Shown: positions 22,889 to 33,730, numbered from the stretch's first letter. The stretch: DNA of 64,000 bases from Cladophialophora immunda (GCF_000835495.1 NW_015622541.1:930001-994000); one strand, 5' to 3'. The notes: generated by a model not told the origin, from the sequence alone. Program-made: numbers and translations.

Positions 22889-24628
22889 ATGGCTGACCCA
22901 AAGCCAGCTGCAGCCAACACCATTCTCAACCCCGAGGCAGCCTCTTTCACTATGCCCTCCACTGGAGGAGAGACTCTTCCCAATGGCACGGCTCAAAGTG
23001 CCCAGCCAACAGCTGTGAATGGAATCGAACAGACAAAAGATTCCAAAAAATCAAAACCCCGGCCTGAGACGACCCCTCGAACGACCACAGAACAAAACGT
23101 AGCCGAAGCAGGAGCAGGAGCGAAGTTGACTGGCGCGCAACTGAAAAAACAGAAGGCGGCTGAAAAGGCAGCAAGAAGAGCAGAAAAGGTTGCTGAGAAA
23201 GGAGCTCAAGCGGTGGCTCAAGCACAAGGCCAGGGCGTACCATCAGGAACAAAACCAGAGACGCAGAGACGGCCATCAACGACGAAAAGAGAAAGCGACA
23301 CAGGTCCGCATCATAAAAGGACGCCCTCAGGCAAGGCTTTGCCCATCCGAGGCGCGACCCAACAACAGCAACAACAGCCTCAAGGCTCGACAGTTCCGGA
23401 GAAAGAGAAGCGTCAGGAACTCAAACGTGTGCCAATGTTCTCTCACCTGTATCCCAAAGAAAAGAAAGCCACATTATCCGGAGCTGGTCGAGAAATACAT
23501 CCCGCCGTAATATCACTAGGGCTACAACTCCGCGACTACGTGATCTGCGGCGGCAATGCACGTTGCGTAGCCACCCTCCTGGCCTTCAAGAAAGTTATCC
23601 AGACCTATACTACTCCTGCCGGCGTCGCGCTATCTCGACATCTCCTCACTCATCTCAATCACCAGATCGCGTACCTCCGCAATGCGCGACCTTTGAGCAT
23701 GAGCCAAGGGAACAGCATCCGATGGTTGAAGAACCTGATCTCCACGCAACCCGTCGAGGCCACCGATAGCGAAGCGAAGCAAAGTCTGTGTCGGGCTATC
23801 GACTTGTTCATTCGTGAGAGGATCACGCTAGCTGATGAAGTGATTGCCCGGGAAGCCGGTTCGCGGATCCAAGACGGAGACGTGATTCTGACATACGGGA
23901 AGAGCAGTATCGTGGAGAAAACACTCCTCACTGCGCATCAGCAGGGGAAGAGCTTCGATGTCATTGTCGTCGACTCGAGACCTATGTTCGAAGGCAAAAA
24001 CCACGCACAGAGCCTCATACGCGCAGGTCTCAAAGTCCGCTACACTCTACTGTCTGGCCTAGCCGATGTCCTTGACAACCAATCGGAATCAGTCACAAAA
24101 TGCTTCTTGGGTGCCTCAGCGATGCTGGGTAATGGGAGGCTGCTCTCTCGTGCTGGCTCGGCGATGGTTGCTATGATGGCCAAGGAATCGAACAAGAACA
24201 AGGGCCGGAACGTCCCTGTCATTGTCTTGTGTGAGACGGTCAAGTTCACAGCGAAGGCAGCGCTCGATAGTATCATTATGAATGAACTAGGCGAGCCAGA
24301 TGCATTGGTGGAAACTACTGAAGTTGGGATCTTGTCGTCAACGAAAGCACCTGTGGAAGCCAATGCGGCGGGGAAAGGCGCCAACAAGAAGCCGAATCAG
24401 CAAAAGGACAAGAGGGATGAAGACGATGGGGATGAGAAGAGCAGCTCGTCGAATACTAGGGGATTGGAGGATTGGAAGGATCAACCGAATCTGTTCCTAC
24501 TAAATCTCATGTATGATGTGACGCCAGCGGAGTTTCTGGATCTCGTGGTATGTGAACTGGGCAGTCTGCCGCCCCAGGCGGTGCCGGTGGTGAATGGCGT
24601 GCATGGAGACGACCAAGCCTTGGCTTGA
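22889..24628 (+). CDS. GCD2: Translation initiation factor eIF2B subunit delta
   Basis: A 579-residue single-exon protein. eIF2B is the cytosolic guanine-nucleotide exchange factor for eIF2; the delta subunit belongs to its regulatory alpha/beta/delta core that senses phosphorylated eIF2. The first about 180 residues are low-complexity, basic and Lys/Glu/Gln-rich (the usual variable N-terminus, with a QQQQQ run). The conserved eIF2B-fold region runs from RVPMFSHLYPKEK through HPAVISLGLQLRDYVICGG, ILTYGKSSIVEKTLL, FDVIVVDSRPMFEG, LGASAMLGNGRLLSRAGSA and PVIVLCETVKF to NLMYDVTPAEFLDLVVCELG. An acidic Lys/Asp/Ser insert sits between VETTEVGIL and DWKDQPNLFLLN. The start at 22889 is the first ATG in frame. 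It marks the left boundary of a long run of housekeeping genes. Confidence 0.96.
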   Translation: MADPKPAAANTILNPEAASFTMPSTGGETLPNGTAQSAQPTAVNGIEQTKDSKKSKPRPETTPRTTTEQNVAEAGAGAKLTGAQLKKQKAAEKAARRAEKVAEKGAQAVAQAQGQGVPSGTKPETQRRPSTTKRESDTGPHHKRTPSGKALPIRGATQQQQQQPQGSTVPEKEKRQELKRVPMFSHLYPKEKKATLSGAGREIHPAVISLGLQLRDYVICGGNARCVATLLAFKKVIQTYTTPAGVALSRHLLTHLNHQIAYLRNARPLSMSQGNSIRWLKNLISTQPVEATDSEAKQSLCRAIDLFIRERITLADEVIAREAGSRIQDGDVILTYGKSSIVEKTLLTAHQQGKSFDVIVVDSRPMFEGKNHAQSLIRAGLKVRYTLLSGLADVLDNQSESVTKCFLGASAMLGNGRLLSRAGSAMVAMMAKESNKNKGRNVPVIVLCETVKFTAKAALDSIIMNELGEPDALVETTEVGILSSTKAPVEANAAGKGANKKPNQQKDKRDEDDGDEKSSSSNTRGLEDWKDQPNLFLLNLMYDVTPAEFLDLVVCELGSLPPQAVPVVNGVHGDDQALA

Positions 24629-25300
24629 CGGCTGCAGTTGATGGCTCTTCTTCTCCTCTTTGGGATTTTTTTCATGTGAAATCGACGGATCGATTTGTCA
24701 TGGAGAGCATGTCAGACCTCCAAAAGCAGGCGATCTTACCAAGCAGTGCAGGAATGGACGAATGTGATACCTTTACCATCGGAGCACAGCTACGCGGCCA
24801 GAACTCCAAGTCGAAGTGCAATCTAACAGTAGCTCCAGTCAAACTCCGAGCGAGGGAAGGCATGTAGCAACGAGGGCACAATGTGCTGATGGTAAGAAGA
24901 GCGATGTAAGGCTGGCAGAAAAATGCTCTCATGGCCAGACACATCCCTTAGTCTGTATCTGGCCGGAGTCTGTTTCACCGTCTAGCACATACTATGCGGC
25001 ATGCTTTTTTTCTTCCTCCCGCAAAATGTCGCAAAAGGAAGCCACAATCATGGCTCCATTGAGAAAATATCATTCCCTTCCCACCGTTGATCGGTTTCAC
25101 CTGGAGGATTATCTCCTTCTCGCAGACTTGTGAGAAGTGACCCTCACTCAGCAACCCCCCTCTCCTCCAAGTCCTACTGCTCTTCTCTCGGCCATTTTAC
25201 TCTCCCCATTGCATGCATCGTCGAACTCCGTTTTCGTTCATCGAGGTTCTTCGTATTGATTTCGACCTAGTCGACCAAGTTGCAGTCTTTGCCGTAGAAT
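24629..25300. other. Convergent interval, eIF2B delta / RPS29
   Basis: Carries the two 3' flanks. No gene-like structure seen. Confidence 0.4.
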
Positions 25301-25839
25301 TTATCGGTGCTATTCACGAAGGTCCGCACGTCAGCCAGCTATTCTAGGTATCCCGCTGTGATACATCTAGAGCGTCGCTGCAGCCTGAACATACCTTGAT
25401 GAACCCGATGTCCTGGCTCTTCTCCCGGAAGCACTGACGGCAGATGTTCAGGCCGTACTTGCGGATCAGACCGGCTTTATGGGTGCACACGCGGCTGTGA
25501 AACACGGAAGAGTCAGCACATGTTTTTCTCTCGCGTATGAGATATTCTGATGACTCGTGTCCAGGGGTGGGACGCGGACGTATCGGTCACATCGATCCGG
25601 ATGCTTTCGCTCCTTGAACATGACCGCTTCCGTGCACAGCGCTGCAAGATGGTCGGGAGAGATATCCTGTTATTCAAGACATTCCCACCGAGTCCTGTTC
25701 CATAGTCCACCTCTTAAAAAGGGTCCGAAGCGTCCAAATCCTCCCTTCGAGGTTGCAGTGCGATTGAAAAAACGTACCAGCCGCGAGAACCCTTGCCGAA
25801 GTTTCGGGGTCGGGAGTACCAAACGCTCTCGTGAGACAT
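25301..25839 (-). CDS. RPS29: 40S ribosomal protein S29 (uS14)
   Basis: A 56-residue zinc-binding protein of the small-subunit head, built from three exons: 25839-25778, 25494-25395 and 25309-25301. The joined product starts [20 protein letters not shown], continues with [20 protein letters not shown] and [14 protein letters not shown], and ends HR. The four zinc-ligand cysteines (C-x2-C...C-x2-C) are present. Intron 1 is 283 nt (GTACGT...CAG), long for this window as in many ribosomal protein genes. Intron 2 is 85 nt (GTATGT...AATAG) and leaves a last coding exon of only 9 nt. That exon was chosen because CAC CGA TAA gives the HR ending expected for the family. Automatic gene finders may miss this gene because its longest exon codes for about 33 residues. 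Confidence 0.93.
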
Positions 25840-26954
25840 GATTGCGGTTTCTGTCTAGGTCTCTTGCGCGGAGGATGCAAAGGGGTGGCGGTGCGGTTGA
25901 GCTTCTGGATGTGAAAAATATGTCAGAATTTCTCTTGCAGGCGTGCAAATATCTTCGTGGGAGTGTTGGCTCTCTTTTGTAAGTCGCCAATGGCAGTGAC
26001 CGACTGGGTTTAGGAGAAGGAAGGCTCACTGTTCAAGCTGGCGACAACTGGTCGTTTGGTGTGTTGGAAGACCCTGCAATTCTCAGAAGCGGTCGAAGTT
26101 CTCGATCGGAATTCAGAATGTGGGTTCCGCAATGCCAAGAATATTTCTTAGTCACGTGGTTGACTCAGATGTCGATGTTCATTGGACATCGCCGAACACC
26201 CTAGTTCTCTCCACATACCAAAATAGTACAGCTTCAAGACGCTCTGCCTCACAACAATTACTGTGTGCAGCTTGAAAGTCGGCGTCACAGATGGTTCGGA
26301 CAAAACGAACCGGTATGTAACCAGAGAACCCGTCACTATGGCCACCAAGTCATCAATTTCGACCTCGCCGGCCTGCACCCTCCCCCAAGGACTCCCCTGA
26401 GCCGCAGGGCGTCCGCACCATCGAATGCGCCCCAGAAACACCGGCCAGATCGTTAGCAGTATCGATACGCTCACGAGACGAGGCGAGTATATGAAGGAGC
26501 GCTTCGACCTCCAGCTGCGGCCATCTGTTTCGTCAAGATCCTTAAGCTCATGATTTATACTCCATTCCGAATGAATGTCGTGGGAACAGACAATTTGCCC
26601 GAACCATCTTGTACGTTGTGGGATAAGGAAATCACCGTTGCAAGTATCTCTGTTCACTGCGTTGCCCTTTCTCAGGGAGACTGGAGATTCCCCCTTTCCG
26701 GGGAAGGACTGCAGTCCGACAGGTCTCTATACGTTTCGAAGTTGTGCTAGTGGATTACGGGGAGCTTTGCTACAAAGTTATGACACTGATCTCAACTGCC
26801 TGAGCAGTGAGAAAAAGACTCGAATAGGATCAGTGTAATTTGACCTAATTGCCGCATCTGCAACCCCGTCCAAAAGCCCAGGCACTGTGGTTGTGAGCGC
26901 TGCCCTACAACCTGGCCAGCAATCTCGCCTACAATCTGCCCTTCCGGACATGTT
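25840..26954. other. Interval upstream of RPS29, no recognised gene
   Basis: A minus-strand open frame of 169 codons (26148-26657) exists but shows no family similarity or signal peptide and overlaps equally long frames on the other strand. I treat it as unsupported. The part nearest 25840 is the RPS29 promoter. Confidence 0.35.
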
Positions 26955-27620
26955 TCGCGTAAGGATGCATATGACTCTTCATGAGCAGATGATCCAACTC
27001 TGAGGTGTTAACGTGTTTAGGGGATGCACCCCGCAAGCTTGTCAAGCCTCATTCCTGCATAGCAGTCTCAAGCTCGTCCTTGAGGACTTTGCGATGGTGA
27101 TGTTAGCATGCTGCCTTCAGCGGCGGTAATGTTTATATCGAAACTGTTACAAATAAACGGACAGGACCACTTACTTGAAAACAGACGTCTCACCCCATCA
27201 ACTCCGTACACATTCGAATAGAGGACTGGCCCGCCTAGGGCGACGGCGGTTGCGCCCAAACACATGGCCTTCAGAATGTCCGTGCCTCGTTGGACGCCAC
27301 CATCAACGAAGATTTCCATCTTTCCAAACACTTCCGGGCACAGGAGGTGCATTTCCAGCAGGACCAAGAGCGATGCTGGGCGGTGTCGACGACTCTGCCG
27401 CCGTGGCATTACAGCCCTCGAGTATCGCGCGTTTCGCGTCCGCGGCAGTCTGGGTGCCCTTAAGTACGATTGGCAGGTTGGTGATGCTCTTAATACAGGC
27501 GATTTCATTCCATGAGACTGCTGGATCGATGTCAAACGCGGTCCTCCTGACCCAGCCGTAACCCTTTATGTCTGAAGCCTTGGCCGGTGAGGTTTGCGCA
27601 TTGCCCCTGCGGACAACCAT
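26955..27620 (-). pseudogene. Eroded FMN-dependent alpha-hydroxyacid dehydrogenase (C-terminal half)
   Basis: On the minus strand a frame from 27620 reads SDIKGYGWVRRTAFDIDPAV, then SWNEIACIKSI and LPIVLKGTQTAADAKRAILE, typical of the lactate dehydrogenase/glycolate oxidase (FMN_dh) family. It then loses the segment that should carry SNHGGR, with the active-site His and Arg. The similarity continues in another frame with LLEMHLLCPEVFGKMEIFVD, GGVQRGTDILKAMCLGATAV and a YGVDGVRR segment, then across a likely intron to LKDELETAMQE followed by an in-frame TGA, and beyond it GLTSLRGASPKHVNTSELD. So there is a lost catalytic block, a frame change and a premature stop. The N-terminal half is absent or beyond recognition upstream. 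It is a decayed gene, not a sequencing slip. Confidence 0.8.
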
Positions 27621-29059
27621 CGTGGTCTGGATGCGCTCGTGTTAACACCCTTCAGCTATTCTTCCTCATTCAGATCTCACCGATATCCACATGTAGCCTG
27701 GATGATCCCTGGCTAGCTTCTTGAAACGAATGGCTTAGTCTATTCACAAAGGAGTCTTTTGACTTCGTGCGAGCTTGACAGAGAAGCTGTTGATAAAACT
27801 ATTGGGTCACCGAATGTTCCTCTCCAAGTTCACGCACAAGACTGTGCTGCGTATGTCTTTGGACGTGCAAATTTTGGATGGGTGACAAAGACTATTGGCC
27901 TCGAATGGGACTGACCCGATACCTGGTACGTTCACTACTATTTCGCTCCGGTTCTTAACCGACATGAGGGACTAGCTACCAGCTATGGAACTGCGGGTAA
28001 AGTTCATTCTCTTGCCTGCTCATATCAGTCCACTTCGTTATGTTCCGGTCTGTGCCTCTTCGCTTCGCTCGATTCCCCGGGATCTGAAACCCTCTCTCCA
28101 AGCCGAAATTGTTTAGTCCCAGAGTTTGTCAGAATCAACCACAGCACCGAGTGGAATTGCCCCGCAAGCGTCCGGGCTGGAGTCTCACCATGGGTCCAAA
28201 ACCCTATCTTTCGGTAACCCGCACATTTCCTGGTCTAGTCACCGATGCCTGCTGTCAACTCAAGTACATTTTCTTCCCAGGGAAGATGTCCAGAATACCC
28301 TTATAGCTTCGGGCCGATGAATATATAGGAACGGGTACGAGGTGTCAAGTTCACGACTTTTGAGCACAGGGAGATTCCGAATAATGTCTCGCCCTGGCTC
28401 ATCGCCCGCAGCGAATATACTGCTGTTGTCTCTGTCCATATCACCATGGGGAAGGAACGAGGTGAAGGGTTGAACAATTATCTCAGAAGTGTTGCCATTG
28501 TTGTCGCATTAGGTTCCTTTGTAAGATTTCTGTCATGTTCCCTGTCATGTTCCCTGTCATGTTCCCTGTCACCAAACCTCGTCGAGTTCCCAAGACACTG
28601 ATATCTTGTCCACCTTCAGACATATGGCTGCTGCTCTGCCATCATTGGAAGTACCATAGGTCAACCGGGCTGGTACTCTTACTTCGTAGCCCCCCAAAAT
28701 GTGTGGCTATCGTTTGAGCTCGGTCGAGACGTGTTACGACCTACGGTCGATCCTGCTGAGACGGCGTAGGGGTCGGTTGAAGCGCAGCACACGCACCGGG
28801 ACCGTCGGGGCATAACCTGAAAAGCAACAGTCCAGACTAGGCCCAGAACGAGCTTTTGAGGCTCTCGTGGACTATCATGGGATAAAGAATATCCAAGAGT
28901 TAACATGTTCGCGTGTCAATGTCATTAATATTTCAATACGCTAATGCTAAATTCCGTGCTCCATGCGTGTATGCCGCCAGTTTTCGCTCCTCATACTTTG
29001 AAGGAAATATTATTGTACACGGTTGGCGAACAAGAAGGTATGCGCTTTCGAGATGGTGT
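27621..29059. other. Gene-free interval beyond the decayed dehydrogenase
   Basis: No intact coding sequence. It may contain unrecognisable 5' remains of the decayed dehydrogenase. It includes the 12-nt tandem repeat at 28531-28570. Confidence 0.35.
28531..28570. repeat. Tandem repeat, unit TGTCATGTTCCC
   Basis: Three full perfect copies of a 12-nt unit plus a partial fourth (TGTC). Confidence 0.9.
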
Positions 29060-29650
29060 TTACAAGCTTCTGGCACATCCATCGGCGGCGTGGATGTTCA
29101 GAGGACCCTTGCACATCCATCTGCTTGGGAAGCCGTCTGCGATCCACCAGATCTGGTAGCTGTGAATCGCCGCGAGGGTGCCTGCCTTATCCTGGCACGC
29201 GTAGAAGAAATTGCGCCCGTGGTTCTGCAGAGATCCATTCCAGGTGAAGCTGAATTCGTTGGTGCGGACACCGGCGGGCGGGGAGCCGTGGGGTGTGCTG
29301 AAGCCGACGGGCTTCGTCTGTCGTGGCACCACGTACATTTGCTGCCAACCGGTCGGGCTGGTGTGGATGGACTGGAAGGTAAGGGTGTCGATGCCATTCC
29401 TGGCACCGGAGACGATCAGCGGCTCCGAGTAGGATTGGTACTTGATCTGTCCAATGTAGGCGGAGCCGTTGGCGTAGAACAAGCTGTAGGATTGGAGCTC
29501 GTTCATGTTGAAGCGACCACCTCCAATGGCGAGGTCGTAGGTGGGTGCGGCGCGGCGTTCGATGTCACTGACTTCGGGTGCTTCAACGGGTGCAGCCGTT
29601 GCAAGGCCGAGAAGAGCTGCCGTCGCAGCAAGAAGGACGAATGGTTTCAT
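29060..29650 (-). CDS. Small secreted protein with Kex2-type propeptide
   Basis: A 196-residue single-exon product of unknown function. Residues 1-19 are a clear signal peptide (MKPFVLLAATAALLGLATA), followed by a short acidic propeptide ending in Glu-Arg-Arg at 31-33, a Kex2-like processing site. The mature part has several NGS-type glycosylation sequons, many aromatic residues (QQMYVV, FFYACQ, YQIWWI) and three cysteines near the C-terminus. I do not recognise the family with confidence; overall size and layout recall small cell-wall proteins of the PhiA kind, without a shared motif I can point to. A good TATA box lies 134 bp upstream. It is therefore probably a regulated, highly expressed secreted or cell-wall protein. 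Confidence 0.8.
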   Translation of the reverse strand: MKPFVLLAATAALLGLATAAPVEAPEVSDIERRAAPTYDLAIGGGRFNMNELQSYSLFYANGSAYIGQIKYQSYSEPLIVSGARNGIDTLTFQSIHTSPTGWQQMYVVPRQTKPVGFSTPHGSPPAGVRTNEFSFTWNGSLQNHGRNFFYACQDKAGTLAAIHSYQIWWIADGFPSRWMCKGPLNIHAADGCARSL

Positions 29651-29783
29651 GGCGAACGATTGGATAGAGGCTCAGTGTGTTACGAGTGACCACTGGAGTA
29701 TACTCAGTGTAGAGCAGGCGAATGAACAAACCTTATGGAATGGGTTGTGTAGAGCATGCAGAGAGTCGGGCCATGAACGCCAT

Positions 29784-29792
29784 CTTTATATA
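29784..29792 (-). promoter_or_regulatory. TATA box of the small secreted protein gene
   Basis: Reads TATATAAAG on the minus strand, 134 bp upstream of the ATG at 29650. This is close to the canonical TATA(A/T)A(A/T)R box, while most genes in this window lack one. Confidence 0.6.
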
Positions 29793-30954
29793 GACAGGTT
29801 GTTCCATGATGGGCTGATGTGCTTCCATGCATGTCCACCCATCTCCTTTTAACCATGTGAGTTAGGGCATGGGCGATCCAAAACATAGGGAATCGGAGGA
29901 TAGGGAGTTGACTGGCGGGTCCCTGATGCAGGGTTTACCCCAGACAAAATAGTTCTTGCGGTCGAGGGCAACGTCCTACTGTGTATAGTGACCTCTTTAA
30001 CAGGTGAGGAAATCATGCTATGAGAAGGCACAGAGAAGAAATCGTGGCTCGGCATTGTGAGATCATGTCGGAATAACACCACTTAGCCTTGTCTTGGGAG
30101 ATCGAGTGCTTTGGGACGGACTAGAATGAGTCGATTTTCCCTAGCGTCCTAGCTAGTCAGAGCGGGTATCTGGAGCGCGCAACTAGCAAGAGCTGTCGAG
30201 ATGGAGGGCAAATGGCAATGGGACAATCGACCACCATGTGATATTCACTTATAAGAAGCCATGGATATCATCTTCCAGGATCGACAGCAAGCAAGTATAG
30301 GGCAGATAAAGTTGGTACTCTGCGAAAATATCTCGCAGCAACACTCGAGGTGTAAAGCCACGACGCCAAGAAGCCAAGGAAGTTGGCGGAAGCTCTTGGC
30401 CGAATGCGGGGACCACTAGTATTATTCAGGAAAGGTGCGATATTTCCAAATAACAATAATCGCGCCATAATCGAACCACCTCCAGTCACTCCCCAATAAG
30501 AGGCGCATCTCTATTCCCAGTCGACATCACAAGGCAGCAGACGTGGCGCCACCGCTTAATGTTAACACAGCCCCTTCGCAAACACTGAAAATATGTCCTC
30601 GGGGTGGTGTCTCGGAACGATGTCCTGCTGCCGCCCGCACTGCTATCCACGGTGATTTGCCCTCGGCCGTCACCACATTATCGTGAAGATCACGCGACTT
30701 GTGGCTTCTTACAGAATCCCGAAAGGGTGAACTGGCTCTAGACCCGTGATCTCCCTTCGCACAGTACTTTAATGGCCTGGATCTCACATGATCCCTCTAT
30801 ACAAGTCTGCCCTTGCCTGGGCTCCCACAGACTACACCACAACACTTCAGTCTTTAATTATCCCAGCCCAAGTCAACGTATGCCGAAGAGACTACGGGTC
30901 AGCTCTATTAACAAATAACAAGACTTTGTGAAGTCTCACTTTCCCTAGGGGTGA
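29793..30954. other. Divergent intergenic region, no gene seen
   Basis: About 1.16 kb between the TATA box of the secreted protein gene and the start of the unknown protein at 30955. Only short frames on both strands; nothing recognisable. Confidence 0.4.
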
Positions 30955-31891
30955 ATGACAACTTCAAGAATCAAAATGGACACAACAGTGGACGCAAAAT
31001 CAATTGGGAAGATGATCCATGCAGGATGCAAGCATCATCATTGTCGCAAGCACGCCAAGGCATCAATCTCGGAGCCGACGCAAATACCAACCACAACACC
31101 AAAGGTTGGAGGGGAATGGCCTCCAGAGTTCTTGCATTGTGGAATATGGCCACCCCCACAGGAACCGACCGACTCTGAATCTGATATCAATGCACGTCCC
31201 AAACCCAAAGTCAAGGCAGCCGAGAAGAAAGGACCTGTCAGAGTATATCCGGACAATATACCAGACATCGACGGGGACGGCAGCGATAGTGAGTCTGGAT
31301 CAGATGCGTCTGACGACGACGACGAGGGTCATGACAAGGCCGGCCCCCTTGCGGCGCCATTGACGGTGGGTTCGACGGAGCTCTCAGATGCGATCGACAC
31401 TTTGAAAGTCGTCGCAAACGGTGCAGATAAAGACGCGGATCACACCGGAAATGATAAGAGTATGTCACCTTGCTCCAGGTTTCTCACACCGCTCACATGT
31501 CGGTTTTGTAGGAATGACTAACGTCATCCATGCTCTAGTCAAGGCTCCATACTCGGTGCTCAAGCTGGTCGCCAGGCACGGCAACAGCGACGGCAGCCCG
31601 CGGAGGGGGAACGACACTAGCAAGTCCCCACGCAAAAAGCTTTTCGACCAGGAGGTTGTCGCCGAGGGTCAGGCCCGCGTGGAGATTGCCGATTATCTCG
31701 ACAGCTTGATCGACCACGGAGAATACGAGGAAGGGTATGGCTGTGTATGGCCACTCGAGGAGTACCGCCGGTCGGGGTGGGCTAAGGAGATGGTCGCCGC
31801 GTACCCGGTCGAGAGTGCCGAGTTTGTACACAAGGTGCACCAGGAGTGCCACAAACGACACCAAAATGAACCCGAGCCAGACTGTCTATGA
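30955..31891 (+). CDS. Unknown acidic protein with His/Cys-rich N-terminus
   Basis: A 294-residue predicted protein in two exons, 30955-31459 and 31512-31891, joined by a clean 52-nt GTATGT...TAG intron that keeps frame. No known domain is recognised. Near the N-terminus lies HAGCKHHHCRKHAK, a cluster that could bind metal. A proline-rich part follows, then a Ser/Asp stretch (DGDGSDSESGSDASDDDDEG) that looks like a casein-kinase-2 target or nuclear acidic region. The second exon encodes a basic then amphipathic segment (VLKLVARHGN, EIADYLDSLIDHGEYEEGYG) and ends PEPDCL. No signal peptide or membrane segment is seen. The start could also be the internal Met at 30976. The open frame across a good intron supports a real gene. 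Confidence 0.65.
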
Positions 31892-32751
31892 GACGAATGG
31901 GGCATCATCATCATGCCGGCTTCCGACCAGTCAGCAATGTGCATAGCTCCCCAAAAGTGGACGGCAGTGCAGGCGCATGGAAATATCTCGGGGTGGACAC
32001 CACGCGGAGTCTGACGGATACTACAAATGTCTTATGGGATCTGATCGTTACCTTACGCGCCCAGAGAGGCTCATGTGATTGGGGGAAAACAGGCCCACGA
32101 CTGCCTGGAGGATAAGGACTGCGAATTGAGGATACAGCACTCGTCCACAGAAACCATCGAATCTATCTGTCCTTCTGAAAGCTACCGTCCTGCATGTGTG
32201 AAGCAGCCTTGGTTCGGACCAACTTGTAGTCCCTCAGCTTCCCTGCAGCCCTGAATCGTTTTATATCTCTTGCTTCGCCAGGAGAGACTCCCCCTCTTGA
32301 CCTTGTCTTGCGGTAGCGCACCCTCGGCCCTGGACACACATGTTCCTGTGCTCAGCTGATATAAATAACTGTTTCAAAATGCCATGGATCACGAGTTATT
32401 ATAGCTAACACTAACCGTGGAATCAATGGTTTCATTCGCCACAGAATGGATCTGATATGGCAAGCGATATGAAGTGAAGTTATCCCTAGACTATGACTGG
32501 AAATCTATTTGAAAATCTCTCTTTGGCAAGGCTGGGCGAGGCTACCGGTGGGGTGAGGGGATCACCAGTAGGTAACCACTAGCTTGTCATTTAGGTCCCT
32601 GCTCGCTACCCCACGCTTTGTTTACGCGGCGCTCGCCTACAACGTCTCGAATAAATCATTGTCTCCTTCCATCCAACCATCCAACCCACCCTCAGTACCA
32701 AAGTCCAGTCTTGCCTGCGCTGTGGCACCATCCCAGAAACCCACACGAACA
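31892..32751. other. Interval upstream of APC13
   Basis: No coding structure seen. The last about 150 bp, with C-rich and TC-rich runs, are likely the APC13 promoter and 5' UTR. Confidence 0.4.
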
Positions 32752-33548
32752 ATGGTGCGTCTGCGTCCCCAAGCCCGCTTCAATGCCCCGGCCTTAGCTC
32801 ACGGCGCTCCCTGTCTTTCTTTCCCTCTGACTGTCTCTCTGTCTGTCTACCAGTCAGTCTTTCACTCGAGAGCTCTCCCGCTAACCTCGTGAAACCCGGT
32901 TGACAGTCCCGCGACTCCTCTGCCACGTACATCCACCTGCGCGCGTCGCGGCTCGCCGACGTGTTCGAAGAGTTCTGCCGCCCACCCGCGTCGACGGTGT
33001 TCGCCCTGTCCACACCGCTCACGGCGCAAACCCACCCTTATCCGTCAGGACATGCTGGCGGCGTGGGTGCTGGCGGCGGCGGCAATGCGCTGCCCATGCA
33101 CGGCAACATCGCTGACGGGAGCGGCATGACCTCCCTGCCGGGCCACTACCTGCCGTTCGAGGAGATCACGCTCGCGCCGCACCTGATGCCCGTCAACCCG
33201 GAGGACGAGGACGACGTGGTCCCGGACATGCACGCCGCATTCGGCATCAACCGCGCCCTGAACCAGAACCAGGCCTCCTCCGGCGCCATCGTCCCGGGCT
33301 CGGCTGCGGCGGCGGTCGCGGCCGCTGGTGTCGGCGTTGGCGTCGGCGTCGGCGGTGGAGCAATGGGCGCGGACGGAGCGACCGGCGAGGCCAGCCATGC
33401 GGGCGCGGCGAGAGATCCGATGTGGAGAGATCTAGGGTTGGATGCGTTGGTGGCCGATGCGCCGAGGAGTGGAGTTTCCACGGTCGGCGGGGGGAGCGCT
33501 GGACGCAGAAGAGAAGGGAAGAGGACGGGATTATTGCTCCTACGGTGA
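32752..33548 (+). CDS. APC13: Anaphase-promoting complex subunit 13 (Apc13/Swm1 type)
   Basis: A 214-residue protein of the APC/C ubiquitin ligase, which drives mitotic and meiotic exit; Apc13 is a small stabilising subunit of the TPR lobe. Two coding exons: the first is just the ATG at 32752-32754, then a 152-nt intron (GTGCGT...GACAG, 32755-32906), then 32907-33548 starting SRDSSATYIHLRASRLADVF. The conserved core is YLPFEEITLAPHLMPVNPED followed by EDDVVPDMHAAFGI, with a later PMWRDLGLDAL resembling the family's short C-terminal motif. Between and after these are Ala/Gly/Val low-complexity stretches (a GVGVGVGVGGG run) not present in the short animal proteins. The start was chosen because no other in-frame ATG precedes the conserved YIHL segment. 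The 3' end converges on POL12. Confidence 0.8.
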
Positions 33549-33730
33549 TTGCTGGAACAAGGAAAGCAAGAGGATGGGCCGCTGTCTCGGTATTGGGGGT
33601 CATTGGTCATGAGAAACACGACAGGCATTATATCCCAGGAGCGTTACACCCGACTTTTATTGGTATTGATAGACGCCCGGGATCAGCCGAAAACAAAACC
33701 TCCATGGGCGGAACACTATGAGGCCAACCA

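Noticed and set aside
25495..25777. Box C/D snoRNA in the long RPS29 intron
   Set aside because: A CTGA is present, but no proper RTGATGA box with closing terminal pairing was seen.
26148..26657. 169-codon minus-strand frame
   Set aside because: No family similarity or supporting structure; comparable frames exist on the other strand.
27621..28900. N-terminal half of the decayed dehydrogenase
   Set aside because: I found no stretch with family motifs on the minus strand, so I did not extend the pseudogene.
28913..29689. 258-codon plus-strand frame
   Set aside because: Antisense of the small secreted protein, which has a signal peptide, Kex2 site and TATA box.
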